From: Tardiphaga sp.
GTDB lineage: Bacteria > Pseudomonadota > Alphaproteobacteria > Rhizobiales > Xanthobacteraceae
Direction: 5' to 3'
DNA: 64,000 nucleotides
Assembly: GCA_030147505.1 (NCBI GenBank)
Contig: JASBVG010000092.1
Location: forward strand, 1 to 64,000
Below are positions 1-8,283 of the stretch, piece after piece; position 1 is the stretch's first letter, and every line of letters begins with the position of its first letter. The notes beneath the pieces are model-generated. The model made no database searches and had not been told where the DNA came from. It saw nothing but the letters and a program-made list of their open reading frames with translations. The translations under genes were made by a program, and so were the position numbers.

Positions 1-433
1 ACCGCGTGCGGAACGTCGGGCACTTCAATGCTCGATCATTCCGAAAGTCCTGATGTCTACCCTTGCGGACTACCGCATCGGCATCAGGCACCAAGGGTGC
101 ATCGGGCACCCGGCGTTCCGCACGCCCTCTTCCCAAGAGGGCGAGGTGGGAATGCTCACACCCCGGGCGCGTCAGCGTCGCGGGAATGCGGACGTGTGGG
201 TTCAGGAATGGACGGGGCTGTTTGACATGTTGATCGGAAGCGACGCGCCGATGTGTGTGGTCTCCCTCCCCGGAGCGAAGCGAATGGGGAGGGTGGCGCG
301 TAGCGCCGGGTGGGGGAGCCCCACGTGACGTCATCGCCTGTGGAGACACCCCACCCGTCTCGACCGCTGCGCGTTCGATCCACCCTCCCCGCGTGGCGCG
401 GCTATGCCGCGCTAGGGGGAGGGAAAAGAAAGA
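1..433. other. Intergenic region with repeat-like palindromes, no convincing gene
   Basis: This stretch lies downstream of metQ and shows no credible coding sequence. All open frames are short, Arg/Pro/Gly-rich and overlap each other on both strands. Two local hairpins built on CCCTCCCC/GGGGAGGG arms occur at about 264-293 and 383-423, around a spacer rich in GGCGCG. The block at about 100-190 resembles dispersed intergenic sequence common in Bradyrhizobiaceae; that resemblance is from memory and was not searched. Confidence 0.5.
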
Positions 434-1219
434 TCACCAGGTGGCGAGCACCGAGCCCTTGAACTTCTCCTCGATGAAGGCCTTCACCTCGGGCGACTGA
501 TAGCTTTCCACCAGCGTCTTCACCCAGGGCTTGTCCTTGTCAGCGGTGCGCACGGCGATGATGTTCGCATAAGGCCCCTTCGGATCCTCGCGCAGGATCG
601 CATCCTTCACCGGATCCAGGCCGGCTTGCGATGCGTAATTGGTGTTGATCCCTGCGACATCCACGTCCGGCAGCGTGCGCGGCAGCTGGGCGGCGTCGAC
701 CTCGACGATCTTCAGCTTCTTCGGGTTCTCGGTAATGTCGAGCAGCGTCGGCTTGAAGCCGACGCCGTCCTTCAGCTTGATGATGCCCTTGTCGCGCAGC
801 AGGATCAGCACGCGGCCGCCATTGGTCGGATCGTTCGGGATCGCCAGCGAGGCGCCGGACTTCACTTCGTCCCAGGTCTTCACCTTCTTCGAATAGATGC
901 CCATCGGGAAATTGATGGTGTTGCCCACCGAGACCAGCTTGAACTTGCGATCGGCCACCTGGTTGTCGAGATAGGGTTGATGCTGGAACGAATTGGCCTG
1001 CAGGTCGCCAGCTTCCAGCGCCGCATTCGGCACCACATAGTCGGAGAATTCGACGATCTGGATGTCGAGGCCCTTCTTGGCGGCGACGGCCTTGGCGGCT
1101 TCGAGCACCTGCGCATGCGGGCCCGGCGTGACGCCGACCTTGATGGTCTCGGCGCTGACCGCGCTCGTGAAGGCGACGAGAGCAAAGGCAGATAGAATAA
1201 GACGACGGACAGACATCAT
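434..1219 (-). CDS. metQ: MetQ/NlpA-family substrate-binding protein of a methionine ABC importer
   Basis: Periplasmic binding protein that would deliver D/L-methionine or a related sulfur compound to the MetNI transporter encoded just upstream. The mature part opens with IKVGVTPGPHAQVLEAAK and contains the NlpA-family stretches NSFQHQPYLDNQ and PNDPTNGGRVLILLRDKG. The N-terminus is an ordinary signal peptide ending near SAVSA; no lipobox cysteine is seen, so it is probably soluble rather than a lipoprotein. The start at ATG-ATG is chosen because GGA lies about 5 bases upstream; an ATG 9 bases earlier is possible. It is the last gene of the metN-metI-metQ unit, 49 bases after metI. The family is certain; the substrate is inferred. 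Confidence 0.88.
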   Translation of the reverse strand: MMSVRRLILSAFALVAFTSAVSAETIKVGVTPGPHAQVLEAAKAVAAKKGLDIQIVEFSDYVVPNAALEAGDLQANSFQHQPYLDNQVADRKFKLVSVGNTINFPMGIYSKKVKTWDEVKSGASLAIPNDPTNGGRVLILLRDKGIIKLKDGVGFKPTLLDITENPKKLKIVEVDAAQLPRTLPDVDVAGINTNYASQAGLDPVKDAILREDPKGPYANIIAVRTADKDKPWVKTLVESYQSPEVKAFIEEKFKGSVLATW

Positions 1220-1268
1220 GTTTTCCATTGTGAAGAAACGAACGAACAAAGCGCTCAGCCGCGCCTGC

Positions 1269-1934
1269 TCAGGATTTCCGCGTGCGCTTGTCGAGGCGGC
1301 GCGAGATGAAATCGCCAAGGCTCTGCACGCCCTGGACGAGGCAGATCAGCACGGCGACGACAGTCGCCATCACTTCCGGCATGAAGCGCTGATAGCCATA
1401 GCGGATGCCGAGATCGCCGAGCCCACCGCCGCCAACGGCGCCGACCATGGCGGAGTAGCCGATCAGGCTGACGGTCGCGAGGGTGAGCGCCAGCGTCACC
1501 GCCGGCATGGCTTCGGGCAGCAGCACCTTCCACACGATCTGCAGCGGCGACGCACCGAAGGCACGCGCGGCCTCGACGAGACCTTGATCGACTTCGCGGA
1601 TGGCGCCTTCGATGACGCGGGCGATGAACGGTGTCGCGGCAATGGTCAGCGGCACCACCGCAGCGCTGGTGCCGATGGAGGTGCCGGCGATCAGGCGCGT
1701 CAGCGGCACGATGGCGACAACGAGAATGATGAAGGGCGTCGAGCGCGTGGCATTGACGACGAGACCGAGCAGACGATTGACGTTCGGCGCGGGAAACAGC
1801 TCACCTGCCCGGCTGGTGGCAAGGAAGATGCCGAGCGGCAGGCCGGCCAGCGTGCCGAAGATGCCGGCCAGCGCCACCATCACCAGCGTGTCCAGCGTGG
1901 ACGCCGCGATCATGTTGATGAGTTCAGGCGACAT
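1269..1934 (-). CDS. metI: Methionine ABC transporter permease MetI
   Basis: Inner-membrane permease of 221 residues, the usual length for MetI. It has about five hydrophobic segments and the binding-protein-dependent transport motif around residues 130-160 (EAARAFGASPLQIVWKVLLP), which contacts the ATPase. Its start overlaps the 3' end of metN by 11 bases, so translation is probably coupled. Together with MetN and a MetQ protein it forms the classical type-I methionine importer. Only this one permease is present for the four binding proteins in the locus. Confidence 0.92.
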   Translation of the reverse strand: MSPELINMIAASTLDTLVMVALAGIFGTLAGLPLGIFLATSRAGELFPAPNVNRLLGLVVNATRSTPFIILVVAIVPLTRLIAGTSIGTSAAVVPLTIAATPFIARVIEGAIREVDQGLVEAARAFGASPLQIVWKVLLPEAMPAVTLALTLATVSLIGYSAMVGAVGGGGLGDLGIRYGYQRFMPEVMATVVAVLICLVQGVQSLGDFISRRLDKRTRKS

Positions 1935-3045
1935 AGCCGAGATGCTCCACAGTGTTGCGGGTAGCCCGAAGATCGGCGATCAGCTTCGCCTGCAGCTCCG
2001 GCTCGGCGGCGACGGACGCGATCAGCGTGCCGAACGGATGATCGGCGACATATTCGATCTGGCCATGCATGATGTTGAAGTCGACATTGTAGGCGCGCGT
2101 CAACCTGGAGAGGACGGGCTCGTCGGCATCGGCGCCGGTGAAGGCGATGCGGATGACGGCCTGGCGGCCCGGCGCATAATCGGCCAGCAGTTTTGCCTGC
2201 AGCCAGTCCGGGACATTGCCGCCAGTGACTTCGCCGACAAAACGCTTGGTGGTGGCGTGGGTGGGCTTGGAGAAAATCTCGTAGGTCGTGCCCTGCTCGA
2301 TGATCCGGCCGCTCTCCATCACGGCGACCCGGTCGGCAAGCTTCTTCACCACACTCATTTCGTGGGTGATGAAGAGAATGGTGAGATTGAGCTCCGCATT
2401 GATCTGCCTGAGCAGCGCAATGATCGATGCTGTGGTTTCCGGATCGAGCGCCGAGGTAGCCTCGTCCGACAGCAGCACTTTCGGTCTGGTCGCAAGCGCA
2501 CGCGCGATGCCGACGCGCTGCTTCTGGCCGCCGGAGAGTTCGGCCGGATAGCGGTCGCGCTTGTCGGCGAGGCCGACCATCTCGAGCAGCGGCTCGACGA
2601 TGCCCCTGATCTCCCTGTGCTTTGTCCCGGCAATCTCCAGCGGCAGCGCAATATTGTCGAAGGCGGTGCGCGACGACAGCAGATTGAAGTGCTGGAAGAT
2701 CATGCCGATGGAGCGACGCGCCTGGCGCAGCGCGCGCTCATCCAGCGAACCGATGTCGAGGCCGTCGACGGTGACCGTGCCCTTCGTCGGCAGTTCGAGC
2801 CCGTTGATGAGGCGAATGAGCGTCGACTTGCCGGCGCCGCTCTTGCCGATCACGCCGACGATGGCGCCTTCGGGCACGACAAGGTCGATATTGTCGCAAG
2901 CCTTCACCTCGGCGGAATCCTTCCGCGGCGGGAAAATCTTGCTGACGCCATCGAAGGAGATGATGGCTCGCCCCTCTTGCTCGAGATCTGGTTGATCTGG
3001 AACTGGCACGGGCGCTCCGACCGGATTGGACACGGGAGCGTTCAT
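1924..3045 (-). CDS. metN: Methionine ABC transporter ATP-binding protein MetN with C-terminal NIL domain
   Basis: ATPase of 373 residues that energises the importer. Walker A is GKSGAGKST at about 67-75, the ABC signature LSGGQ at about 170-174, and Walker B LLSDEATSALD at about 191-201, followed by the switch histidine in FITHEMSVV. After residue 280 a NIL (ACT-like) domain is present; in E. coli MetN this domain binds methionine and inhibits transport. The chosen ATG gives about 30 extra residues before the ABC fold; no strong ribosome binding site decides the start. A 207-base gap separates it from the upstream ssuA-like gene on the same strand. Confidence 0.93.
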   Translation of the reverse strand: MNAPVSNPVGAPVPVPDQPDLEQEGRAIISFDGVSKIFPPRKDSAEVKACDNIDLVVPEGAIVGVIGKSGAGKSTLIRLINGLELPTKGTVTVDGLDIGSLDERALRQARRSIGMIFQHFNLLSSRTAFDNIALPLEIAGTKHREIRGIVEPLLEMVGLADKRDRYPAELSGGQKQRVGIARALATRPKVLLSDEATSALDPETTASIIALLRQINAELNLTILFITHEMSVVKKLADRVAVMESGRIIEQGTTYEIFSKPTHATTKRFVGEVTGGNVPDWLQAKLLADYAPGRQAVIRIAFTGADADEPVLSRLTRAYNVDFNIMHGQIEYVADHPFGTLIASVAAEPELQAKLIADLRATRNTVEHLGYVA

Positions 3046-3252
3046 AGAATGATGTTTCTGCGCAGATGTGAAGCACGGGGCCGGCCTGCGTATCGCGGGC
3101 GCCGTTTGCCGCAAACTACTGATTTCGGGAAGCTTTTCAACCGCACTGCACAACAATGAAATATTCAGTGCCTGGAAGGGGTTATCGGGGCAAAACCATA
3201 CCGGAAAGCGATCCGCCGCAGCGTGAATCGCCTCCCGGCAACCTGCCCGTGC

Positions 3253-4212
3253 TCAGGCGCCCTGTTTCCACTCCCAGACGATGTCCTTCACCTGGACCGG
3301 TCTCGGGATCAGGCCGAGCTTGTGGAAGCGGTCCGCGGTCTCCTGCTGGGTCGCGATGATCCTGTCGTTGATCGGCACCACCGTGTAGTCGGAGCGCTCC
3401 ACCGCCCGCGTCACGGCCGCCTTGTCGACCGCCGTGGCCTCGTGCAGCCTTGCGGCAACTTCGGCCCGGTTGGCCCTGGCCCACTCCCCTTCCGCCGCAA
3501 AAGTCCTGTTCAGCAGCGCGACGATATCGCCATGCTTGCCGGTGAAATCCTTGTTGGCGAGGAAGAAGGAATTCGACTCCTGCACATCCTTCGAGAAAGC
3601 GATTACCCGCGCCTTGCCGTTTTCAGCGAGCGACAGATAGGGATCCCAGATCGACCATGCATCGATATTGCCGCTGGCAAACGCCGCCGCCGCATCTGCC
3701 GGATTGAGATAGACCGGCGTGATGTCCGACCATGCGAGCTTGGCCTTCTCCAGCGTGGCGACAAGCGTGTTGTGTGCGCTTGAGCCCTTGCCGAAACCAA
3801 TCTTCTTGCCCTTCAGATCGGCGAGCGTCCTGATCGGAGAATTCTCGGGAACGACAATGCCCTGATTATAGCCGATGGACGGAACGGCCGCGACATAGAG
3901 CAGATTGGCGCGCGCGACCTGTGCGAAGATCGGCGGCGTATCGCCGGCATAGCCGAAATCCACATTGCCGGTATTGATCGCCTCGAGGATCGGCGGGCCG
4001 AACTGGAATTCAACCCATTTGATCGTAATACCTTGTTCCTTGAAGACTTTTTCCAGCGTGCCGCGCTGCTTCACCGCGGGAAAGATACCGGCCTTCTGAA
4101 AGCCGATGCGGATTTCCTTCGGCTGCTCCGCCGCCGGCGCCTTACCGGTGAATTGCGACAGCAGTAGCGTGGCGGCGACGGCCGCGAGGACAAGGCGTCT
4201 CGACTTCGACAT
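3253..4212 (-). CDS. SsuA-type aliphatic sulfonate-binding periplasmic protein
   Basis: Solute-binding protein of 319 residues with a clear signal peptide (LVLAAVAATLLLSQFTGKAPAA). The mature part begins IRIGFQKAGIFPAVKQ and carries LEAINTGNVDFGYAGDTPP and SGNIDAWSIWDPYLSLAE, diagnostic of the SsuA/TauA/NMT1 family that binds alkanesulfonates or taurine. The ATG gives the only proper signal peptide; a longer open frame upstream is non-coding. It reads toward metN and may be co-transcribed with it. No cognate SsuB ATPase, SsuC permease or SsuD monooxygenase lies in the window, so the partner must be elsewhere. Confidence 0.85.
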   Translation of the reverse strand: MSKSRRLVLAAVAATLLLSQFTGKAPAAEQPKEIRIGFQKAGIFPAVKQRGTLEKVFKEQGITIKWVEFQFGPPILEAINTGNVDFGYAGDTPPIFAQVARANLLYVAAVPSIGYNQGIVVPENSPIRTLADLKGKKIGFGKGSSAHNTLVATLEKAKLAWSDITPVYLNPADAAAAFASGNIDAWSIWDPYLSLAENGKARVIAFSKDVQESNSFFLANKDFTGKHGDIVALLNRTFAAEGEWARANRAEVAARLHEATAVDKAAVTRAVERSDYTVVPINDRIIATQQETADRFHKLGLIPRPVQVKDIVWEWKQGA

Positions 4213-4557
4213 GGATGTTCGTGCTCCGTATGCGTCTGCGCCCGATGCGCCGACGTGATGACGAAACGCTACGCGCGATCGTGAAGATTGTGCTTTCAAA
4301 GGTGAGCGGCGCTCGGCAACATTTGCGATCCGGCCCGCCACGCGAAGAGCAACTTTCATCTCCCGGGCCTGGCACCGTTGCCGCCCTACACATGCAGGCG
4401 AAATCGATGCGGAGAACGTTTCCGCTGCACGATGCGGGGACGGCAGAACGCCTGCATCGCCTGCCCTGCAACTACAGTTTCCCATTTCATTGACTGGAAC
4501 CGCCGGCTCTCCCACCCTTTGCAGACCACGATTTATTACTTGCAGAACGGCATCATC
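4213..4557. promoter_or_regulatory. Divergent promoter region between two ssuA-like genes
   Basis: About 345 bases between two outward-reading binding-protein genes, with no credible gene. It must hold both promoters. The most notable element is the near-perfect palindrome listed separately at 4409-4425. Confidence 0.5.
4409..4425. promoter_or_regulatory. Candidate operator palindrome in the ssuA/ssuA intergenic region
   Basis: The 17 bases GCGGAGAACGTTTCCGC form a palindrome centred on AACGTT with arms GCGGA/TCCGC; only one symmetric pair deviates. Its place between two divergent uptake genes fits a regulator site, for example a LysR-type regulator of sulfur assimilation, but no regulator gene is adjacent and the assignment is inference. 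Confidence 0.3.
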
Positions 4558-5550
4558 ATGCTCCCGATCCTTCTCTCGCATCTCCTCAACCGCTATCTGC
4601 GCCGCCACACCCGCGTGCTGCAAATGGCCGCTCTCGCGAGCATGCTGTCGACCTCCTTCGCTTGCGCGCAGACGCCGGACACGGTGCGCATCGGCTATCA
4701 GAAATCATCGACGCTCATCGCCGTGCTGAAGACCAATGGCGAACTGGAGAAGGCGCTGGCACCGCTTGGCGTGAAGATCGTCTGGCATGAATTCACCAGC
4801 GGCCTGCCGCTGCTCGAAGCCATCAATACCGGCAATGTCGATTTCGGTGCCGATGTCGCTGATACAGTTCCGCTGTTCGCGCAGGCCGCCGGCGCCAAGC
4901 TCGCTTATGTCGCCGAGGAAGCCGCCTCGCCCGCTGCGCAAGCGATCCTGGTTCCTGCGGAATCGCCGCTGAAGACTGTCGCCGATCTCAAGGGCAAGAA
5001 AGTCGCCGTGACCAAAGGCGCCGGCAGCCACTTCCTGTTGCTCGCGGCGCTCAGCAAGGCCGGCCTCGGCTTCAAGGACATCACGCCGGCCTATCTGCCA
5101 CCCGCCGACGGCCGCATCGCCTTTGTCGGCGGCAATGTCGATGCCTGGGTGGCATGGGATCCCTTCCTCACCAGCGCGCAGCGCCAGAGCAATGCCCGCG
5201 TGCTCGCTGACGGCAGCAACGGCCTCGCCAGCTACAAACGGTACTACCTCTCATCCGCTGCCTATGCCGAGAAGCGCGGTGATGTATTGAACATCATCTT
5301 CAAGAAGCTCGATGAAACTGGCAGATGGGTCAAGGCCGAGCCGAAGGAAGCAGCAAAGCTGCTCTCTGGCCTGTGGGGCATCGACGCTGCCACCGTCGAG
5401 GAAGCCAACAGCCATCGCTCCTACAAGGTCGGCGCCGTCACCAAGCCCGGCCTGTCGGAACAGCAGAAAATCGCGGACGCCTTCTTCAACGAAAAGCTGA
5501 TCCCCGTGAAGGTCGATGCAGCCGACGTAAAAATCTGGTCGCCGAAATAG
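4558..5550 (+). CDS. Second SsuA-type sulfonate-binding periplasmic protein
   Basis: Binding protein of 330 residues, paralogous to the divergent gene to its left. After an export signal (LQMAALASMLSTSFACAQ) it begins VRIGYQKSSTLIAVLK and shares LEAINTGNVDFGADVADTVPLFAQ and GGNVDAWVAWDPFLTSAQ. Its signal peptide is preceded by an Arg-rich stretch (RYLRRHTR). The start is the ATG that includes the whole hydrophobic segment; the frame is open further upstream but without a signal sequence. It is followed after 23 bases by a MetQ-like gene. The ligand is unknown; alkanesulfonates or sulfate esters are likely from family knowledge. Confidence 0.84.
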   Translation: MLPILLSHLLNRYLRRHTRVLQMAALASMLSTSFACAQTPDTVRIGYQKSSTLIAVLKTNGELEKALAPLGVKIVWHEFTSGLPLLEAINTGNVDFGADVADTVPLFAQAAGAKLAYVAEEAASPAAQAILVPAESPLKTVADLKGKKVAVTKGAGSHFLLLAALSKAGLGFKDITPAYLPPADGRIAFVGGNVDAWVAWDPFLTSAQRQSNARVLADGSNGLASYKRYYLSSAAYAEKRGDVLNIIFKKLDETGRWVKAEPKEAAKLLSGLWGIDAATVEEANSHRSYKVGAVTKPGLSEQQKIADAFFNEKLIPVKVDAADVKIWSPK

Positions 5551-5573
5551 TCTCCCCCACGAAAGCTGACATC

Positions 5574-6386
5574 ATGAAGTCCCTGCTCTCGGCGCTTGCC
5601 GCCGCCGCCATCACGCTTGCCCCTCTCATCGGAGCGCACGCACAATCGCCCGCCAAAACAGAAATCAAGGTCGGCTTCGTGCCCGGCCCTTACATCGACG
5701 GCTTCAAGGCCGGCGTGGAGCCCGAGCTGAAGAAGAAGGGCTACACGGTCAAATACTACGAATTCTCCACCGGTCTCGAAGCCAACACGGCCGTGTTCAA
5801 GAACGACATCGACGCCAATGTGATGCAGCACACGGTCTTCCTCGACAGCTACAATGTCCGCCAGAAGACCGACCTCACCGGCATCATTACGGTGCCGACA
5901 CCTCCGATGGGCCTCTACTCGACCAAGCACAAGAAAGCCGAAGACGTGAAAGCCGGCGCCACCGTGGTGGTGCCGAACGATCCCGTGAACCTGCAGCGCG
6001 CGCTGTGGATCCTGCGCGATCTCGGCTGGATCGAGATCAGGGACAACAACCCCGTCGATGTCACCGAGCTCGACGTGGTGAAGAACCCGAAAGGCATCAA
6101 GATCGTGCCGCTGGAAAACGCGCAGGCCCCGCGCGCCCTCGGCGACGCCGACTTCGCCGCCGTGCAGGGCAACTTTGCCATCTATAGCGGACTGAAGCTG
6201 ACCGAGGCCTTCGCGCTGGAGAAGATGACCAAGCCGTACACGAACGTGGTCGCCGTCCGCCGCAGCAATGCGGAGGCACCATGGGCCAGGGACATCGTTG
6301 CAGCCTATCAGTCAGACACGTTCAAGACCGCGATCCGCAACGACAAGTTCTATGCGGGCTTTACGTTACCGGAATATTTCAACTGA
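5574..6386 (+). CDS. Second MetQ/NlpA-like substrate-binding protein
   Basis: Protein of 270 residues with a signal peptide ending near GAHAQ and the NlpA-family body (VGFVPGPYIDGFKAGVEPELKKKG, NVMQHTVFLDSYN, VVPNDPVNLQRALWILRDLGW). It is clearly diverged from the MetQ at the left end: the conserved QHQPYLD region reads MQHTVFLD. It follows the ssuA-like gene directly and probably shares its transcript. No second MetN/MetI pair is present, so it either feeds the MetNI system encoded on the other strand or a transporter elsewhere. Family certain, ligand unknown. Confidence 0.84.
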   Translation: MKSLLSALAAAAITLAPLIGAHAQSPAKTEIKVGFVPGPYIDGFKAGVEPELKKKGYTVKYYEFSTGLEANTAVFKNDIDANVMQHTVFLDSYNVRQKTDLTGIITVPTPPMGLYSTKHKKAEDVKAGATVVVPNDPVNLQRALWILRDLGWIEIRDNNPVDVTELDVVKNPKGIKIVPLENAQAPRALGDADFAAVQGNFAIYSGLKLTEAFALEKMTKPYTNVVAVRRSNAEAPWARDIVAAYQSDTFKTAIRNDKFYAGFTLPEYFN

Positions 6387-6461
6387 GCATGGCAGACGGC
6401 AGGGCTCTGCCCTCGCCTACCGTTGAGCCGGCGTGATTTGACTCCGGGCACCGCTAGGATA

Positions 6462-6498
6462 CGCTTCCTTCGGACATCATGAGATGTCCGCGGAAGCG
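6462..6498 (+). promoter_or_regulatory. Stem-loop overlapping the ribosome binding site of the amidase gene
   Basis: The sequence folds as CGCTTCC-ttc-GGACATC-ATGA-GATGTCC-gc-GGAAGCG. Two perfect 7-bp arms are separated by a small asymmetric internal loop. The 3' arm contains GGAAG, the likely Shine-Dalgarno, which ends 7 bases before the ATG. This arrangement could hide the ribosome binding site. A role as terminator is unlikely because no T-run follows. Confidence 0.45.
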
Positions 6499-6503
6499 AG
6501 GAT

Positions 6504-7175
6504 ATGAGTACCCGGATCGTCGTCGCATTGCTGGCCTTGTGCGCGTTCGCCCCATCGGCGACCGCCCAGACTGTCTCAACATCTGCGCCTTCAAGCTTCG
6601 AGATCGCCGCCCGCTCCCGCGGTACGCCGGACATTCCCGGCCTCAACATGGTCTGGCTGCGGCCCTGGACCGATCTCCGTCTCGCCCGCGACTGGCGCTA
6701 CATCGTGGTGCATCAGTCGGAAGGCGCGGTCGGTTCGGCCTGGCGCAATGCCGTCACGCAGATGCAGAAGCCGGATCGTCGCGGCGTCGCCATCTGGGTC
6801 GAAACCGACGGCACGGTCTATTGGTCGACGCCGGAATGGGCGGTGCCCAAACATCTCAATCGCGGCAATCGCAACGACAACAAGTATATCGACAACAGCG
6901 GGACATATCAGCAGATCGACGATGAGAGCGCGATCGGCGTTGAATTCGTCGGCAACTACCCGAATGTCCGCAAACCGCCGACCGAAGCGCAGATCGCGGC
7001 ATGGCGTGTCCTCGTGCGCGTATTGCAGGCACGTTACGACATCCCCAACGAGCGCGTCTTCGCGCATAACTGGATCGACTACAAGGATCGCCGCTATTGC
7101 GAGGGATGCGAGCTGGCGCGGATTGCGCGGACGCAGGGAGTGGAGACTGCGCAGCAGGTGGAGAAGGGGCAGTAG
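6504..7175 (+). CDS. Exported N-acetylmuramoyl-L-alanine amidase (Amidase_2 / PGRP-like)
   Basis: A 223-residue protein with an N-terminal signal peptide (VVALLALCAFAPSATAQ). The catalytic part starts YIVVHQSEGAVGSAWRN, where the His of VVH is the first expected zinc ligand, and continues with a second histidine in VFAHNWIDYKDRRYCEGCE. The region between (IGVEFVGNY) matches the Amidase_2 core. Such enzymes cleave the amide between muramic acid and the peptide stem in the periplasm. The usual C-terminal KxDPG zinc motif is replaced by a Cys-containing segment (CEGCE), so the third ligand may be a cysteine. It stands alone between the uptake locus and a convergent aspartate dehydrogenase. Confidence 0.78.
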   Translation: MSTRIVVALLALCAFAPSATAQTVSTSAPSSFEIAARSRGTPDIPGLNMVWLRPWTDLRLARDWRYIVVHQSEGAVGSAWRNAVTQMQKPDRRGVAIWVETDGTVYWSTPEWAVPKHLNRGNRNDNKYIDNSGTYQQIDDESAIGVEFVGNYPNVRKPPTEAQIAAWRVLVRVLQARYDIPNERVFAHNWIDYKDRRYCEGCELARIARTQGVETAQQVEKGQ

Positions 7176-7190
7176 CCTTTCAGCCTTACT

Positions 7191-7291
7191 TGTCATCCCC
7201 GCGAAAGCGGGGATCCAGTAAACACAGGCAGTCTCGATCCATCGCCCCTACTCGTGTCTACTGGATCGCCCGGTCAAGCCGGGCGATGACA
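7191..7291. repeat. REPIN-like nested palindromic repeat
   Basis: Two hairpins (CCCCGC-gaaa-GCGGGG and GCCCGG-tcaa-GCCGGGC) face each other around a short spacer, and the outer ends TGTCATC and GATGACA plus the inner GGATCCAGTA/TACTGGATC also pair. This is the architecture of two inverted REP units. The ends resemble repeats scattered in intergenic regions of Bradyrhizobiaceae (recollection, not searched). It lies between convergent genes and may also end transcription. Confidence 0.6.
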
Positions 7292-7302
7292 GCTGAGCTG
7301 AA

Positions 7303-8109
7303 CTAAGTCCCCACCCGCAACGCCGCGCCGCGCTTGCGCAGCAGGGCAATCACCGACAATGCGGTGATGCGGCCGGTCTTCGGGTTTTCCGACGGGATGT
7401 TCTCGATCTGCATCGAGAAGCGTGCGGAATCGGAATCCACCTCGACGCGATGGACGTTGCGGGTCAGCGCCGGATCGGCCCAGATCTGCAACGTGGTCGC
7501 ATCAGGCCCGAAGCCCGCCAACGACAGCGCGACGGCGACATTGAGATTGGCCGGAAAACCCTTCGCCGCCTCCCGTGCCGTGCCCTCAAAGATCTTCAGC
7601 GGCTCGGTGATATCCTCGATGTCGATCTTGTTCTCGACAATGTAAGGCGCCCCCGCGAGACCCTTCACAGGCTTGCGCGTCACCATCTTGACCGAATGGA
7701 TCTTGCCCTCGGCCGCCGCCGTGACGGCATCGAGGCCGATCAGGGCGCCGGTCGGCACCACGATCTGGCCACCATAGGTCTTGGCGAGTGCTACGAGATC
7801 GTCGTTGAACAGCAGCGCGCCGGCGCTCAGCACGATGGCGGTCTTGCCCTTGGTGACGAAGGGCCGAACGATGTCCGGCAGGAGGTTGGCCGGTGCGCAT
7901 TCAATCACGATGTCAGCAACGGCTTCGAGTTCAGAGATCGGCAGCACGGGCGGCGTCTTGCCGAGCTTTGACAAGAAGGCCGCATGCTTGTCCGGATTCT
8001 GCACGGAGATGGCCGCAAGTGAGAGACCGGCAATTCCCTGGTCGAGCGCCTCGACCACCTTCTGTCCGATCCCGCCCAGACCTACCACGGCAACGCGCGT
8101 CACCGACAT
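7303..8109 (-). CDS. nadX: Aspartate dehydrogenase
   Basis: NAD(P)-dependent enzyme of 268 residues that would interconvert L-aspartate and iminoaspartate, feeding NAD synthesis or aspartate catabolism. The Rossmann fingerprint VAVVGLGGIGQKV is at the N-terminus. The AspDH body follows (LSAGALLFNDDLVALAK, VPTGALIGLDAV, FPANLNVAVALSLAGFGPDATTLQIWADP) and ends with ENIPSENPKTGRITALSVIALL. The ATG is chosen because AGGGA lies 6-10 bases upstream; two earlier in-frame ATGs lack this. No nadA/nadC partner is adjacent, so whether it acts in NAD synthesis or in amino-acid breakdown is open. Confidence 0.85.
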   Translation of the reverse strand: MSVTRVAVVGLGGIGQKVVEALDQGIAGLSLAAISVQNPDKHAAFLSKLGKTPPVLPISELEAVADIVIECAPANLLPDIVRPFVTKGKTAIVLSAGALLFNDDLVALAKTYGGQIVVPTGALIGLDAVTAAAEGKIHSVKMVTRKPVKGLAGAPYIVENKIDIEDITEPLKIFEGTAREAAKGFPANLNVAVALSLAGFGPDATTLQIWADPALTRNVHRVEVDSDSARFSMQIENIPSENPKTGRITALSVIALLRKRGAALRVGT

Positions 8110-8283
8110 CGCTTCCCTGCTCATCACTGCCATCCCGCTTCACGCTGACGTTATCGCTTCTCATGTTCTTTTTGTCGCAGTCGCAGCCGAAAGTCCAATG
8201 CAGCCATGCTGAGGCCTCATGTCCCCTGTCATTGCGGCGAGCCCGACGCTATTTCTCGGCCAGCCGCTACCACAGGAGTTGCA

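Noticed and set aside
28..328. Short open frames at the left end
   Set aside because: Low-complexity Arg/Pro/Gly translations on both strands, no ribosome binding site or domain; better explained as intergenic repeat DNA.
1600..3159. Long open frame on the plus strand (519 codons)
   Set aside because: It is the antisense shadow of metI and metN, whose reading frames carry full domain motifs. The plus-strand translation is His/Asp/Arg-rich with no domain.
3046..3252. Possible SAM riboswitch upstream of metN
   Set aside because: I looked for the conserved SAM-II core and did not find it on either strand.
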